From SIG565 sp045601525 (GTDB lineage: Bacteria > Bacillota > Clostridia > Oscillospirales > Acutalibacteraceae), in assembly GCA_045601525.1 (NCBI GenBank), contig JAZRZR010000016.1:1-37418 (forward strand): a stretch of 37,418 nucleotides of DNA, read 5' to 3'. Within the stretch, counting starts at the first letter, position 1, and each line of letters starts with the position of its first letter. This document shows positions 6,022-14,751 of this stretch, in pieces. The notes below the pieces were generated by a model. It saw only the letters and a program-made list of their open reading frames with translations. It was not told the origin of the DNA and did not search any database. The position numbers and the translations under genes are program-made.

Positions 6022-8031
6022 ATGTTAACCCACACCACTAATATCCGATACTTAAAGGGCGTAGGCGAGAAACGTGCCCAGTCTTTAGCAAGACTGGGCA
6101 TTGATACTGTCGGCGCTCTTTTGTCTTTTTACCCCCGCGCTTATAAAGATTTTTCTAATATTCAACTAATTTATGATGCTGATTTTGAGCAAAACGCCAC
6201 TGTAAAGGCAAGGATAGTAAGCCCTGTAAACGAACACTATATTCGTAAAAATATGACTCTCTATAAATTCAAAGCAGCGGATAATAGCGGTGTGATGGAG
6301 GTTACTCTTTTTAATAATAAATATCTTGCTCAAAGGCTTCATCAGGGCAGTACATATCTTTTCCACGGAAAAATCACGGGCGGATTTTATTTAAGGGAAA
6401 TGTCGGCTCCCGAAATCTATGAGGAGAACTTAAATCGTATTTTGTCCGTATATCCTCAAAATTCGGATATTAACTCGAAATATCTTTCAAAACTTGTAAG
6501 TACTGCACTTCAAAACACCGAACTTGAAGAAATAATACCAAATGATATTTTAGCAAAATACGGCTTGTGTGATATTAAAACCGCACTTGAGGGGATACAT
6601 TTTCCAAAAAGTATGCAAAGCATAGAGGTTGCAAGAAAGCGTTTGGTTTTCGAGGAACTTTATTTGCTGTCTGCCGGTATGCAGTACCTTAAAAATCGAA
6701 ACCGAGGAAAAACTGCGGCGGTTATGAATAGGGATTACACTAAAGCGTTTTTCGATGCATTGCCCTTTGAGTTAACAAATTCACAAAGGAAGTGTATTGA
6801 TGAGTGTGTTAAGGATATGGCAAAGGGTGTTCCTATGGGTAGGCTTTTGCAGGGTGATGTAGGTAGCGGTAAAACCGCAGTTGCGGCGGCGGTAGCCTAT
6901 AATGCAGTTCGTAACGGCTATCAGGCTATTGTTATGGCTCCTACAGTAATTCTTGCTGAGCAGCACTATGCAACATTTGTATCCTTTTTAGAAAAATTTG
7001 ATATTAAGTGCGCTCTTCTTACTAGTTCTTTAACGTCGGCTAAAAAACGCAAAATATTTGACGATATAAAAGAGGGTAGATACGATGTTATCATCGGCAC
7101 CCATGCAGTTATAAACGAAAAACTCCAATATGATAAGGTGGGTCTTGTTATAACCGATGAACAACACCGATTTGGTGTGGCTCAAAGGGAAGCCTTATCT
7201 AAAAAAGGTGAGAGCCCGCACACACTGGTTATGTCGGCCACTCCGATACCTCGCACTTTAGCAATGACTGTTTATGGCGAGCTTGATGTAAGCGTGATAA
7301 ATGAGTATCCTAAAGGGCGCCAAAAGATTGATACATATAGTGTAACTGAGGATAAAAAGACAAGGGCATATAACTATGTCAAACAGCATCTTGACGAGGG
7401 TCGGCAGGCATATATAGTTTGTCCTTTGGTAGAACAGGGCGAAAACGAGCGTGCTTCGGCCGAGGAAATATATAACAAATTGCAACAAGGCTTTTTCAAA
7501 GATTACACAGTTGGGCTTTTGCACGGCAAAATGACCTCATCTCAAAAAGAAAAGATAATGGGGCAATTTGCATCGGGTGAGGTACAACTTCTTGTTTCCA
7601 CCACCGTAATCGAGGTGGGAATAGATGTCCCTAACGCCGCAATTATTTTAATTGAGGATGCCGAACTATTTGGATTATCTCAACTTCATCAGTTAAGGGG
7701 CAGAGTGGGTAGAGGGAAGCATAAATCAAGTTGTATTTTGCTTTCTAAAAATATGGACAAGACAAATAATGAGCGCCTACGGGTAATTTGTGAAACTCAA
7801 GATGGCTTTAGGATAGCCGAAGAAGATTTGAAACTTAGAGGTCCGGGTGATTTCCTCGGTAAGCGCCAACACGGTTTGCCAGAGCTTAAAATAGCCGACT
7901 TTATTGCCGACTATGAGGTTTTCGCTCAAACTAAAGAGGCGGCACGGTTTGTATTGCAGTGTGACCCAAATCTTTCTTTTGCAGAAAACAAGGCACTTAG
8001 GGAACGAATATTGCATATGTTTTGCATATAA
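6022..8031 (+). CDS. recG: ATP-dependent DNA helicase RecG
   Basis: A 669-aa superfamily 2 helicase that remodels stalled replication forks and branched recombination intermediates. The N-terminal wedge/OB domain includes IRYLKGVGEKRAQSLARLGI and a FYPRAYKDFS segment. The helicase core has motif I GDVGSGKTAVA near residue 280, motif II DEQH near 385, motif III SATPIPRTLAM near 410 and motif VI QLRGRVGRGKH near 565. Length matches the family. The frame extends 7 codons upstream to a TTG inside the end of fakA; the ATG at 6022 follows AGGAT at 6007-6011 and fits the family start better. It ends the ymdB-recG cluster; the argG leader begins right at its stop. Confidence 0.95.
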   Translation: MLTHTTNIRYLKGVGEKRAQSLARLGIDTVGALLSFYPRAYKDFSNIQLIYDADFEQNATVKARIVSPVNEHYIRKNMTLYKFKAADNSGVMEVTLFNNKYLAQRLHQGSTYLFHGKITGGFYLREMSAPEIYEENLNRILSVYPQNSDINSKYLSKLVSTALQNTELEEIIPNDILAKYGLCDIKTALEGIHFPKSMQSIEVARKRLVFEELYLLSAGMQYLKNRNRGKTAAVMNRDYTKAFFDALPFELTNSQRKCIDECVKDMAKGVPMGRLLQGDVGSGKTAVAAAVAYNAVRNGYQAIVMAPTVILAEQHYATFVSFLEKFDIKCALLTSSLTSAKKRKIFDDIKEGRYDVIIGTHAVINEKLQYDKVGLVITDEQHRFGVAQREALSKKGESPHTLVMSATPIPRTLAMTVYGELDVSVINEYPKGRQKIDTYSVTEDKKTRAYNYVKQHLDEGRQAYIVCPLVEQGENERASAEEIYNKLQQGFFKDYTVGLLHGKMTSSQKEKIMGQFASGEVQLLVSTTVIEVGIDVPNAAIILIEDAELFGLSQLHQLRGRVGRGKHKSSCILLSKNMDKTNNERLRVICETQDGFRIAEEDLKLRGPGDFLGKRQHGLPELKIADFIADYEVFAQTKEAARFVLQCDPNLSFAENKALRERILHMFCI

Positions 8032-8038
8032 ATGCATA
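8021..8038. promoter_or_regulatory. Possible upstream ARG box
   Basis: TTTGCATATAAATGCATA matches the ARG-box consensus WNTGAATWWWWATTCANW at all but two positions and is nearly palindromic. It overlaps the recG stop codon and lies 124 bp (centre to centre) upstream of the main argG operator. It could be an auxiliary ArgR site for looping or a chance AT-rich palindrome. Confidence 0.4.
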
Positions 8039-8144
8039 ATATGCGCAAAACCTTGCATAAATACGAAAAAATGCACAAAATAAGTAATAATGCGGTGGAT
8101 AAGGTTGTTTTTTTGAACAAAAAACAAAAAAATACGAAAAAACT

Positions 8145-8183
8145 ATTGCATAATTATTCAAAAAGTGTTAATATATATGCAAC
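8145..8183 (+). promoter_or_regulatory. argG promoter covered by tandem ARG boxes
   Basis: The promoter is TTGCAT (-35, 8146-8151), a 17-bp spacer and TAATAT (-10, 8169-8174). Box 1, ATTGCATAATTATTCAAA (8145-8162), matches the ArgR/AhrC consensus WNTGAATWWWWATTCANW at 17 of 18 positions and covers the -35. Box 2 (8166-8183) is a weaker match covering the -10. The boxes are 3 bp apart with centres 21 bp apart, the spacing known for paired ARG boxes bound by one ArgR hexamer. Repression by arginine-bound ArgR is the natural inference. Confidence 0.8.
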
Positions 8184-8235
8184 GATAAAAAATGTTTTGT
8201 TAAGACAAAGCAAAACAAAAAGGAGAAAATATAAA

Positions 8236-9465
8236 ATGGCTAAAAAAGAAGTTAAAAAGGTAGTGCTCGCTTATTCCGGCGGTCTTGATACATCAATAAT
8301 CATTCCGTGGCTTAAAGAGAATTATAACAATCCCGAAATTATTGCGGTTTCAGGTAACGTAGGTCAGGCAGATGAGCTTGAAGGCCTTGAGGAAAAGGCG
8401 ATTAAGACAGGCGCCGATAAAATTTACATAGAAGATTTGACCGAAGAGTTTGTAGAGGATATGATTATCCCCTCAATGCAGGCAGGCGCTAAATATGAGG
8501 AGTATTTGCTCGGCACTGCACTCGCTCGTCCTATTATTGCAAAGCGTCTTGCTGAGATTGCTATTGCCGAGGGTGCCGATGCAATTTGTCACGGTTGCAC
8601 AGGTAAGGGTAACGACCAAGTTCGTTTCGAACTTGCAATAAAGGCTTTTGCACCCCATGTTACAATTATTGCTCCTTGGAGAGAGTGGGATATTAAATCT
8701 CGTGAGGAAGAAATTGAGTATGCCGAGGCACACAATGTTCCTCTTAAGATAAATAGGGAAACCAACTATTCAAAGGATAAAAACCTTTGGCACCTATCCC
8801 ACGAGGGTCTTGACCTTGAGGATACAGGCAACGAGCCCCTTTATGAAAAGGAAGGCTTCTTGGAAATGGGCGTTTCCCCAATTCAAGCGCCCGATGTGCC
8901 CACTTATGTTACACTTGATTTTGTTTCGGGTAAACCCGTTGCTCTTGACGGTGTTAAAATGAGTGCAAAGGAAATCATCCTAAAACTTAACGAACTTGGC
9001 GGTAAAAACGGCATCGGTTTGCTTGATATCGTTGAAAACCGTCTTGTAGGTATGAAATGTCGTGGTGTTTACGAAACACCCGGTGGTGCAATTCTTTACT
9101 TTGCACACGAATATCTTGAGTCGCTTTGCCTTGATAAGATGACAAAGCATAAAAAGGATGAACTTGCAATTACATTTGGTGAATTGCTTTATAACGGCCA
9201 GTGGTACACATTACTTCGTGAAAGCCTCTCGGCATTCGTTTCAAAGACTCAAGAAAATGTTACAGGTAAGGTTAAAATTAAACTTTACAAGGGCAATATG
9301 ATAAAGGCAGGCGCTTGGAGCGATTGGTCACTTTATAGCGAGGAGATTGCAACCTTTGGCGAAGATGAGGTTTACAATCAGGCTGATAGCGAAGGCTTTA
9401 TCAATCTTTGGGGCTTGCCGATTTCGGTTCAGGCTCAGGTCAAGAGAAAGAACGAAAGTAAATAA
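8236..9465 (+). CDS. argG: Argininosuccinate synthase
   Basis: A 409-aa cytosolic enzyme joining citrulline and aspartate at the expense of ATP to give argininosuccinate, the penultimate step of arginine synthesis. The PP-loop near the N-terminus reads LAYSGGLDTSIII (residues about 10-22). Further family motifs are CHGCTGKGNDQVRFE near 118, APWREWDI near 148 and SHEGLDLEDTGNEP near 185. Length is typical. The frame is open much further upstream, but the ATG at 8236 follows AGGAGAAAATATAAA and starts at the conserved MAKKEVKKVVLAYSGG. It is the first gene of the operon and directly downstream of the ARG boxes. argH, the next enzyme, is not in the window. Confidence 0.97.
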   Translation: MAKKEVKKVVLAYSGGLDTSIIIPWLKENYNNPEIIAVSGNVGQADELEGLEEKAIKTGADKIYIEDLTEEFVEDMIIPSMQAGAKYEEYLLGTALARPIIAKRLAEIAIAEGADAICHGCTGKGNDQVRFELAIKAFAPHVTIIAPWREWDIKSREEEIEYAEAHNVPLKINRETNYSKDKNLWHLSHEGLDLEDTGNEPLYEKEGFLEMGVSPIQAPDVPTYVTLDFVSGKPVALDGVKMSAKEIILKLNELGGKNGIGLLDIVENRLVGMKCRGVYETPGGAILYFAHEYLESLCLDKMTKHKKDELAITFGELLYNGQWYTLLRESLSAFVSKTQENVTGKVKIKLYKGNMIKAGAWSDWSLYSEEIATFGEDEVYNQADSEGFINLWGLPISVQAQVKRKNESK

Positions 9466-9474
9466 TACAATTCA

Positions 9475-9517
9475 AGTATCCCGCTGATTTTATCGGCGGG
9501 ATACTAAAAAATTTTTT
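9475..9517 (+). terminator. Intercistronic hairpin between argG and argC
   Basis: AGTATCCCGC (9475-9484) pairs with GCGGGATACT (9496-9505), followed by six A and six T. It resembles a terminator, but its T-run is offset by the A-run and overlaps the argC ribosome binding site region. No promoter is evident between it and argC, so it is probably leaky and sets argG expression above the rest of the operon. Confidence 0.65.
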
Positions 9518-9527
9518 GGAGGTTAAA

Positions 9528-10454
9528 ATGAAGAGGGTTTTCATTGATGGAGGCGCAGGCACAACGGGGCTTCGCATAGTTGAACGCTTAAGCGGTCGTG
9601 ATGATATCGAATTGCTAACCTTAAGCGAAGAAAATAGAAAAGATATAAATGCACGCCGTGAAATGCTAAATTCGGTTGATGTTGCCTTTCTTTGCTTGCC
9701 CGATGCGGCGGCAATAGAAGCAGTAGCCTTGATAGAAAATGAAAACACCGTTGTTATTGATACCTCTACTGCTCACCGCACAAATGAATCTTGGGCATAC
9801 GGTTTTCCCGAATTAGATAGCTACTTTGAGCAAAAGATTAAAAAATCAAAGCGCATTTCGGTGCCGGGTTGTCACGCAAGCGGCTTTATCGCACTTGTTT
9901 ATCCTTTAATAAAGGCGGGCATTTTAGATAAATCGGCCTTGCTTTCTTGCTATTCGATTACAGGATATAGCGGTGGCGGAAAGGCTATGATTGCCGAATA
10001 TGAGTCGAGTGAAAAATCGCCTTTGTTTGATGCCCCTCGCACCTATGCATTAACTCAACAGCATAAACACTTAAAAGAGATGAAGAGTATTTCAGGGCTT
10101 GAAAAAGAGCCGGTTTTTGTTCCGATTGTATCCGATTTTTATAGCGGTATGTATGTAAGCATTGCCTTGTTTGCTTCACAAATTAACGGCAACATTGAGG
10201 ATATCAAAAAGGTATATAAGGAAACATATACAACACCTTTTGCACAGTATTTTGAAGAAATAGATGAAAATGGTTTTGTGAGTGCAAATGCTCTTTCCTT
10301 TAAGGACGGTATGCAAATTACGGTTTGCGGTAATGAACAAAGATTTACCCTAAACGCCCGTTATGATAACCTTGGAAAAGGTGCATCGGGAGCGGCAGTT
10401 GAATGCCTTAATATAGTTTTAGGAAACAAAAAGGAAAAAGGACTAAATTTATGA
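9528..10454 (+). CDS. argC: N-acetyl-gamma-glutamyl-phosphate reductase (type 2)
   Basis: A 308-aa NADPH-dependent reductase making N-acetylglutamate semialdehyde, step 3 of arginine synthesis. It starts MKRVFIDGGAGTTGLRI, a dinucleotide-binding motif of the short ArgC type (TIGR01851) rather than the longer GASGYTG type. The catalytic Cys lies in VPGCHASGF near residue 115, with TGYSGGG near 147. The frame begins at a TTG (9516) lying within the GGAGG region; the ATG at 9528 is preceded by TTGGAGGTTAAA and is the clear start. The last four bases overlap argJ (ATGA), indicating translational coupling. Confidence 0.95.
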   Translation: MKRVFIDGGAGTTGLRIVERLSGRDDIELLTLSEENRKDINARREMLNSVDVAFLCLPDAAAIEAVALIENENTVVIDTSTAHRTNESWAYGFPELDSYFEQKIKKSKRISVPGCHASGFIALVYPLIKAGILDKSALLSCYSITGYSGGGKAMIAEYESSEKSPLFDAPRTYALTQQHKHLKEMKSISGLEKEPVFVPIVSDFYSGMYVSIALFASQINGNIEDIKKVYKETYTTPFAQYFEEIDENGFVSANALSFKDGMQITVCGNEQRFTLNARYDNLGKGASGAAVECLNIVLGNKKEKGLNL

Positions 10455-11665
10455 TAAAAATTATTGAAAAAGGCGTTTGCGCGCCAAAGGGCTTTAAGGC
10501 TAACGGAATTCATTGTGGTATCCGCAAAAATAAGCTAAAGCGTGATTTGGCGTTGATTGTAAGTGAGCAAAAAGCAAGTGCAGCTGCAGTTTATACAACT
10601 AATCTTGTTAAGGGCGCGCCCTTAACAGTAACAAAGGAAAATATAAAAGATGGCTTTGCAAAGGCAATCATTTGTAACAGTGGTAATGCTAACACCTGTA
10701 ACGCCGATGGTATAGAGGTTGCAAATAAAATTTGTGAGGCGCTCGCCACTAAACTTTCAATAGCAAAAAGCGATGTTGTAGTTGCTTCAACAGGTGTTAT
10801 CGGTCAAAGGCTTGATACAACACCGATTATTGAGGGCTTGCCTCAGTTAATAGATGGTCTTGGCGATAATAGTGAAGCGGCCGCACAGGCTATTATGACT
10901 ACCGACACTATTCAAAAGGAAATAGCGGTTGAGTTCAAAATAGGTGATACTGTTTGTAAAATGGGCGGTATAGCCAAGGGCTCAGGTATGATACATCCCA
11001 ATATGGCAACAATGCTTGTTTTTATTACAAGCGATGTTGCAATTAGTTCCGAATTGCTTCAAAAGGCACTATCAACCGATATTCAATCAACCTTTAATAT
11101 GGTAAGCGTTGATGGTGATACCTCAACAAATGATATGGTTGTAGTTCTTGCAAATGGTATGGCAGGGAACACACCTATCGTTAGTGAGGGTGAAGACTTT
11201 GAGGTGTTTATGCAGGCTCTCAATACAATCACTGTTACTCTTTGTAAAATGTTGGCCGGAGATGGCGAGGGTGCAACCAAGTTGCTCGAGTGTAAGGTGT
11301 CGGGCGCTAAAGATTTGCAAACCGCAAAAACTGTTGCTAAAAGTATTATTTGCTCCTCTCTAACCAAAGCAGCAATGTTTGGTGCTGACGCCAACTGGGG
11401 TAGAGTGCTTTGTGCAATTGGTTATTCGGGTGCCGATGTTGATGTTACAAAAATCAATGTTGGCTTCACCTCATCAAAAGGCAGAATTATTGTTTGCGAA
11501 AATGGTGCAGGTGTTGATTTCTCGGAAGAAAAAGCCAAGGAAATATTGCTTGAAAGAGAAATTCAAATAGAAGTTGACCTAAATAGCGGCGATGCAAGTT
11601 CTACCGCTTGGGGTTGCGACCTTACATACGATTATGTAAAAATCAACGGTGATTACCGTACATAA
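10451..11665 (+). CDS. argJ: Bifunctional ornithine acetyltransferase / N-acetylglutamate synthase
   Basis: A 404-aa Ntn-type enzyme that moves acetyl groups from N-acetylornithine to glutamate, recycling acetyl in the cyclic arginine pathway; bifunctional members also use acetyl-CoA. The self-cleavage site is KGSGMIHPNMA / TMLVFITSD near residue 190, the conserved Thr becoming the nucleophile of the beta chain. Upstream motifs include SGNANTCNADG near 77 and ASTGVIGQ near 116. DANWGRVLCAIGYSG lies in the beta chain. Length fits. ATG overlaps the argC stop by four bases. The presence of argJ and absence of argE/argA here indicates the cyclic pathway; whether this copy uses acetyl-CoA cannot be told by eye. 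Confidence 0.96.
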   Translation: MIKIIEKGVCAPKGFKANGIHCGIRKNKLKRDLALIVSEQKASAAAVYTTNLVKGAPLTVTKENIKDGFAKAIICNSGNANTCNADGIEVANKICEALATKLSIAKSDVVVASTGVIGQRLDTTPIIEGLPQLIDGLGDNSEAAAQAIMTTDTIQKEIAVEFKIGDTVCKMGGIAKGSGMIHPNMATMLVFITSDVAISSELLQKALSTDIQSTFNMVSVDGDTSTNDMVVVLANGMAGNTPIVSEGEDFEVFMQALNTITVTLCKMLAGDGEGATKLLECKVSGAKDLQTAKTVAKSIICSSLTKAAMFGADANWGRVLCAIGYSGADVDVTKINVGFTSSKGRIIVCENGAGVDFSEEKAKEILLEREIQIEVDLNSGDASSTAWGCDLTYDYVKINGDYRT

Positions 11666-11679
11666 TAAAGGAGAAAGTT

Positions 11680-12558
11680 ATGTCTTTTCAACTTGATAAT
11701 GCTCAAAGGGCGAAAGTTCTTACCCAAGCCTTGCCCTATATTCAAAAATATAACGGCAAGATAGTTGTGATTAAATACGGCGGCAACGCTATGATTGACG
11801 AGAATCTAAAGCAACAGGTAATGGAGGATATTATTCTTCTTCAGCTTATCGGCGTTAAAACCGTTCTTGTTCATGGCGGCGGTCCTGAAATCACAAGTAT
11901 GATGCAAAAGCTCGGCAAGGAAACACAGTTTGTTGACGGACTTCGTGTTACCGATAAAGAAAGCGCATCAATAGCTCAAATGGTGCTTTCGGGTAAGGTT
12001 AATAAGGAACTTGTTAATCTTTTGCAGGCAAAAGGCGGTCGTGCTATCGGAATTTCGGGTGTAGATGGCGGACTTATTCAGGCCATCACTAAGGATGAGA
12101 GAATCGGCTTTGTAGGTAAGATTACCGATGTTAATATCGAACCTGTTACAACCCTTTTAGAACACGGCTATGTTCCGGTTGTTTCAACTATCGGTTGCGA
12201 TAAACAAGGCAACATTTATAACATAAATGCTGATACAGTAGCCTCGGCTATTGCGGCCGAACTTAAGGCTGAAAGACTTTTTGAACTTACTGATATAGAG
12301 GGTATATTACTTGATAAAAATGACCATACAAGTACAATACCTCGTATGACAGTCAGTGAAGCCAAAAAACTTCTTTCAAGCGGTGTTATCAGCGGAGGTA
12401 TGATACCTAAAATTAAAGGTTGTATCGAAGCGGTAGAGAACGGGGTTAAAACCGTTACCGTTATTGATGGTAGGGTGCCCCACTCGATACTTATGGAAAT
12501 GCTCACCGATGAGGGCGCAGGCTCTATGATTTGCGGTGATAATTCAGAGGTAGAATAA
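11680..12558 (+). CDS. argB: Acetylglutamate kinase
   Basis: A 292-aa amino-acid kinase phosphorylating N-acetylglutamate, step 2 of arginine synthesis and in cyclic-pathway organisms usually the arginine-inhibited step. Motifs: VVIKYGGNAM near residue 30, LVHGGGPEI near 65, KLGKETQFVDGLRVTD near 78-93 (substrate region), NINADTVASAIAAEL near 190 and the lysine-containing SGGMIPKIKGC near 245. The N-terminal helix of about 25 residues (NAQRAKVLTQALPYI) is the extension typical of arginine-sensitive hexameric NAGK, so feedback inhibition is likely. AAAGGAG lies upstream; the stop and the argD ATG share one base (TAATG). Confidence 0.96.
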   Translation: MSFQLDNAQRAKVLTQALPYIQKYNGKIVVIKYGGNAMIDENLKQQVMEDIILLQLIGVKTVLVHGGGPEITSMMQKLGKETQFVDGLRVTDKESASIAQMVLSGKVNKELVNLLQAKGGRAIGISGVDGGLIQAITKDERIGFVGKITDVNIEPVTTLLEHGYVPVVSTIGCDKQGNIYNINADTVASAIAAELKAERLFELTDIEGILLDKNDHTSTIPRMTVSEAKKLLSSGVISGGMIPKIKGCIEAVENGVKTVTVIDGRVPHSILMEMLTDEGAGSMICGDNSEVE

Positions 12559-13721
12559 TGACAACAATTGAGCAAAGTGAAAATTATATAGCGGCAACCT
12601 ATGGACGCCGCGATGTGATTTTTGAAAGCGGCAAGGGTTCCTTGCTTTATACTAAGGACGGTAAAGAATATATAGATATGGCAAGCGGTATTGCGGTTAA
12701 CACCTTTGGTGTGGCTGATGAGGAGTGGCTTGCCGCGGTTAATAATCAACTTAATAAGTTGCAGCACACTTCTAATTATTTTCATACAGCACCGAGTGCT
12801 GAATTGGCCGAACTTTTGTGCAAAAAGGGAGAAATGAAAAAGGTCTTTTTCTCAAATTCGGGTGCTGAGGCCAATGAATGTGCAATAAAGGCTGCCCGTA
12901 AATATTCCGCCGAAAAATACAATGTAAATCGATATAAAATTATAACCCTTAAGAATAGTTTTCACGGGCGCACAATGGCAACCCTTTCGGCTACGGGTCA
13001 GGATGTTTTTCACCAAGATTTCACCCCTATGCTTGATGGTTTTTATTATTGCGAAGCGGGTAATATAGAGGAACTTAAAAGCCTTGTAGAAAAGGGTGAT
13101 GTTTGCGCTATAATGTTCGAGGTTGTTCAAGGCGAGGGCGGTGTTTTGCCCTTGACCGCTGAATTCCTTGGTGAAATCAAAAATATAGCAGAGCAAAACG
13201 ATATATTGCTTATTGCCGATGAGGTACAGTGTGGCAATGGTAGAACGGGTAAATATTTCGGTTATCAAAACTTTGATATAACCCCCGATATAGTTACAAC
13301 CGCTAAGGGACTTGGCGGAGGTTTACCTATAGGCGCAACCCTTTTCGGCGAGAAAACTCAAAATGTTCTCACAAAGGGTAAGCATGGCTCTACCTTTGGC
13401 GGCAATCCCGTTGTTTGCGCAGGGGCTGTGAATATTGTTAGCCGTATTGATGATAAACTTCTTTGTGAGGTTTTGGCTAAATCGAATTATATAAAAGAGG
13501 CGCTTTCCGATAAAAAGGGCATAAAGGATGTTTCAGGTTTAGGTCTTATGCTCGGCATTGAAACCGAAAAAAGTGCCGATGAAATCGTTAAAAAATGCGA
13601 AGAAAAGGGTGTAATTGTTATCACCGCCAAAACCAAGGTGAGACTTTTGCCGCCCCTTAATATTGATTGGGATTTGCTCGAAAGGGCAATAAATGTAATA
13701 ATCGAGGCTTGTGGAGAATAG
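12558..13721 (+). CDS. argD: Acetylornithine aminotransferase
   Basis: A 387-aa class III PLP-dependent aminotransferase converting N-acetylglutamate semialdehyde and glutamate to N-acetylornithine. Motifs: FSNSGAEANECAIKAAR near residue 97, NSFHGRTMATLSATGQ near 135 (substrate and PLP contact), IMFEVVQGEGGV near 185, LLIADEVQCGNGRTG near 215 (the D stacks on the PLP ring) and the PLP lysine in TTAKGLGGGLPIGA near 245. Length is typical for ArgD. Start is coupled to the argB stop through TAATG. Members of this family can also act on succinyl-diaminopimelate; the operon points to arginine. Confidence 0.95.
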   Translation: MTTIEQSENYIAATYGRRDVIFESGKGSLLYTKDGKEYIDMASGIAVNTFGVADEEWLAAVNNQLNKLQHTSNYFHTAPSAELAELLCKKGEMKKVFFSNSGAEANECAIKAARKYSAEKYNVNRYKIITLKNSFHGRTMATLSATGQDVFHQDFTPMLDGFYYCEAGNIEELKSLVEKGDVCAIMFEVVQGEGGVLPLTAEFLGEIKNIAEQNDILLIADEVQCGNGRTGKYFGYQNFDITPDIVTTAKGLGGGLPIGATLFGEKTQNVLTKGKHGSTFGGNPVVCAGAVNIVSRIDDKLLCEVLAKSNYIKEALSDKKGIKDVSGLGLMLGIETEKSADEIVKKCEEKGVIVITAKTKVRLLPPLNIDWDLLERAINVIIEACGE

Positions 13722-13723
13722 AT

Positions 13724-14713
13724 ATGGAACTTTACGGAAAAGATTTTTTGAAACTTTTAGATTTTACTCCAAATGAAATAGAATATCTTATTGATTTGGC
13801 GGCTGATTTTAAGGCCAAGAAAAAGGCGGGAATACCTCATAAGATTTGTGAGGGCAAGAATATTGCCTTGATATTTGAAAAAACAAGTACTCGCACTCGT
13901 TGCAGCTTTGAGGTTGCGGCATACGATTTGGGTATGGGTGTTACATATCTTGACCCTACAGGCTCACAAATCGGCAAAAAAGAGAGTATCGCCGATACAG
14001 CAAGGGTGCTTTCGGGTATCTATGATGCAATTGAGTATAGAGGTTTCGGTCAGGAAATCGTCGAGGAGCTTGCAAAATATTCAAAGGTACCCGTTTATAA
14101 CGGTCTTACCGATGAATTTCATCCCACACAAATCCTTGCCGACTTTTTAACCATCAAGGAGCATTTCGGCTATCTTAAGGGTATAAATTTTGTTTATGTG
14201 GGAGATGCCCGTTATAATATGGGTAATTCGCTTATGGTTGGTAGTGCCTTGTTAGGCCTTAATTTTACAGCCTGCACAAATAAAAAATATTTTCCCGATA
14301 AATCGCTTATTGAAAAGTGTCAGCAAATAGCTGAGCAAACAGGCGCCACCCTTACTTTTACCGAGGATACTGAAAAGGGTCTTAAAAACGCCGATGTTGT
14401 TTATACGGATGTTTGGGTTTCAATGGGTGAACCTGCTGAAATTTGGCAAGAGAGAATTGATGACCTTAAGCCCTATCAGGTTAATAAGGAACTTATGTCA
14501 AAGGCCAAGGAAACCGCCGTGTTTATGCATTGTTTACCTGCTTTCCACGATTTGAAAACAGGTATCGGCAAGGAAATTGGCGAAAAATTCAATATGGATG
14601 CATTAGAGGTTACCGATGAGGTTTTCGAAAGCGAACAATCAATAGTTTTCGAGGAAGCCGAAAACCGTATGCACACCATTAAAGCCGTAATGGCGGCAAC
14701 ACTTTCTAAATAA
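13724..14713 (+). CDS. argF: Ornithine carbamoyltransferase
   Basis: A 329-aa enzyme making citrulline from ornithine and carbamoyl phosphate. The carbamoyl-phosphate site FEKTSTRTRCSFE lies near residue 47-60, HPTQILADF near 132, the ornithine loop TDVWVSMGEP near 226 and HCLPAFHD near 266. The frame extends upstream through the end of argD, but GTGGAGAATAG precedes the ATG at 13724, and the family begins near MELYGKDFLKLLDFT. It is two bases after the argD stop and the last gene before a strong terminator. Biosynthetic and catabolic enzymes look alike; the operon argues for biosynthesis. Confidence 0.96.
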   Translation: MELYGKDFLKLLDFTPNEIEYLIDLAADFKAKKKAGIPHKICEGKNIALIFEKTSTRTRCSFEVAAYDLGMGVTYLDPTGSQIGKKESIADTARVLSGIYDAIEYRGFGQEIVEELAKYSKVPVYNGLTDEFHPTQILADFLTIKEHFGYLKGINFVYVGDARYNMGNSLMVGSALLGLNFTACTNKKYFPDKSLIEKCQQIAEQTGATLTFTEDTEKGLKNADVVYTDVWVSMGEPAEIWQERIDDLKPYQVNKELMSKAKETAVFMHCLPAFHDLKTGIGKEIGEKFNMDALEVTDEVFESEQSIVFEEAENRMHTIKAVMAATLSK

Positions 14714-14718
14714 AAATT

Positions 14719-14751
14719 AAGCCCGTAGGAATTCCTACGGGCTTGTTTTTT
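14719..14751. terminator. Bidirectional terminator after argF and the PAP2 gene
   Basis: A perfect palindrome at 14719-14744 with half-site AAGCCCGTAGGAA is followed by GTTTTTT on the plus strand and by AATTTTTATTT on the minus strand. It serves the arg operon and the convergent PAP2 operon. Confidence 0.9.

Noticed and set aside
8051..8068. Further ARG box around CTTGCATAAATACGAAAA
   Set aside because: Only the left half-site fits the consensus; the right half is lost.
8032..8235. Upstream extension of the argG frame by 68 codons
   Set aside because: It crosses the promoter and ARG boxes; the ATG at 8236 has the ribosome binding site and matches the family start.
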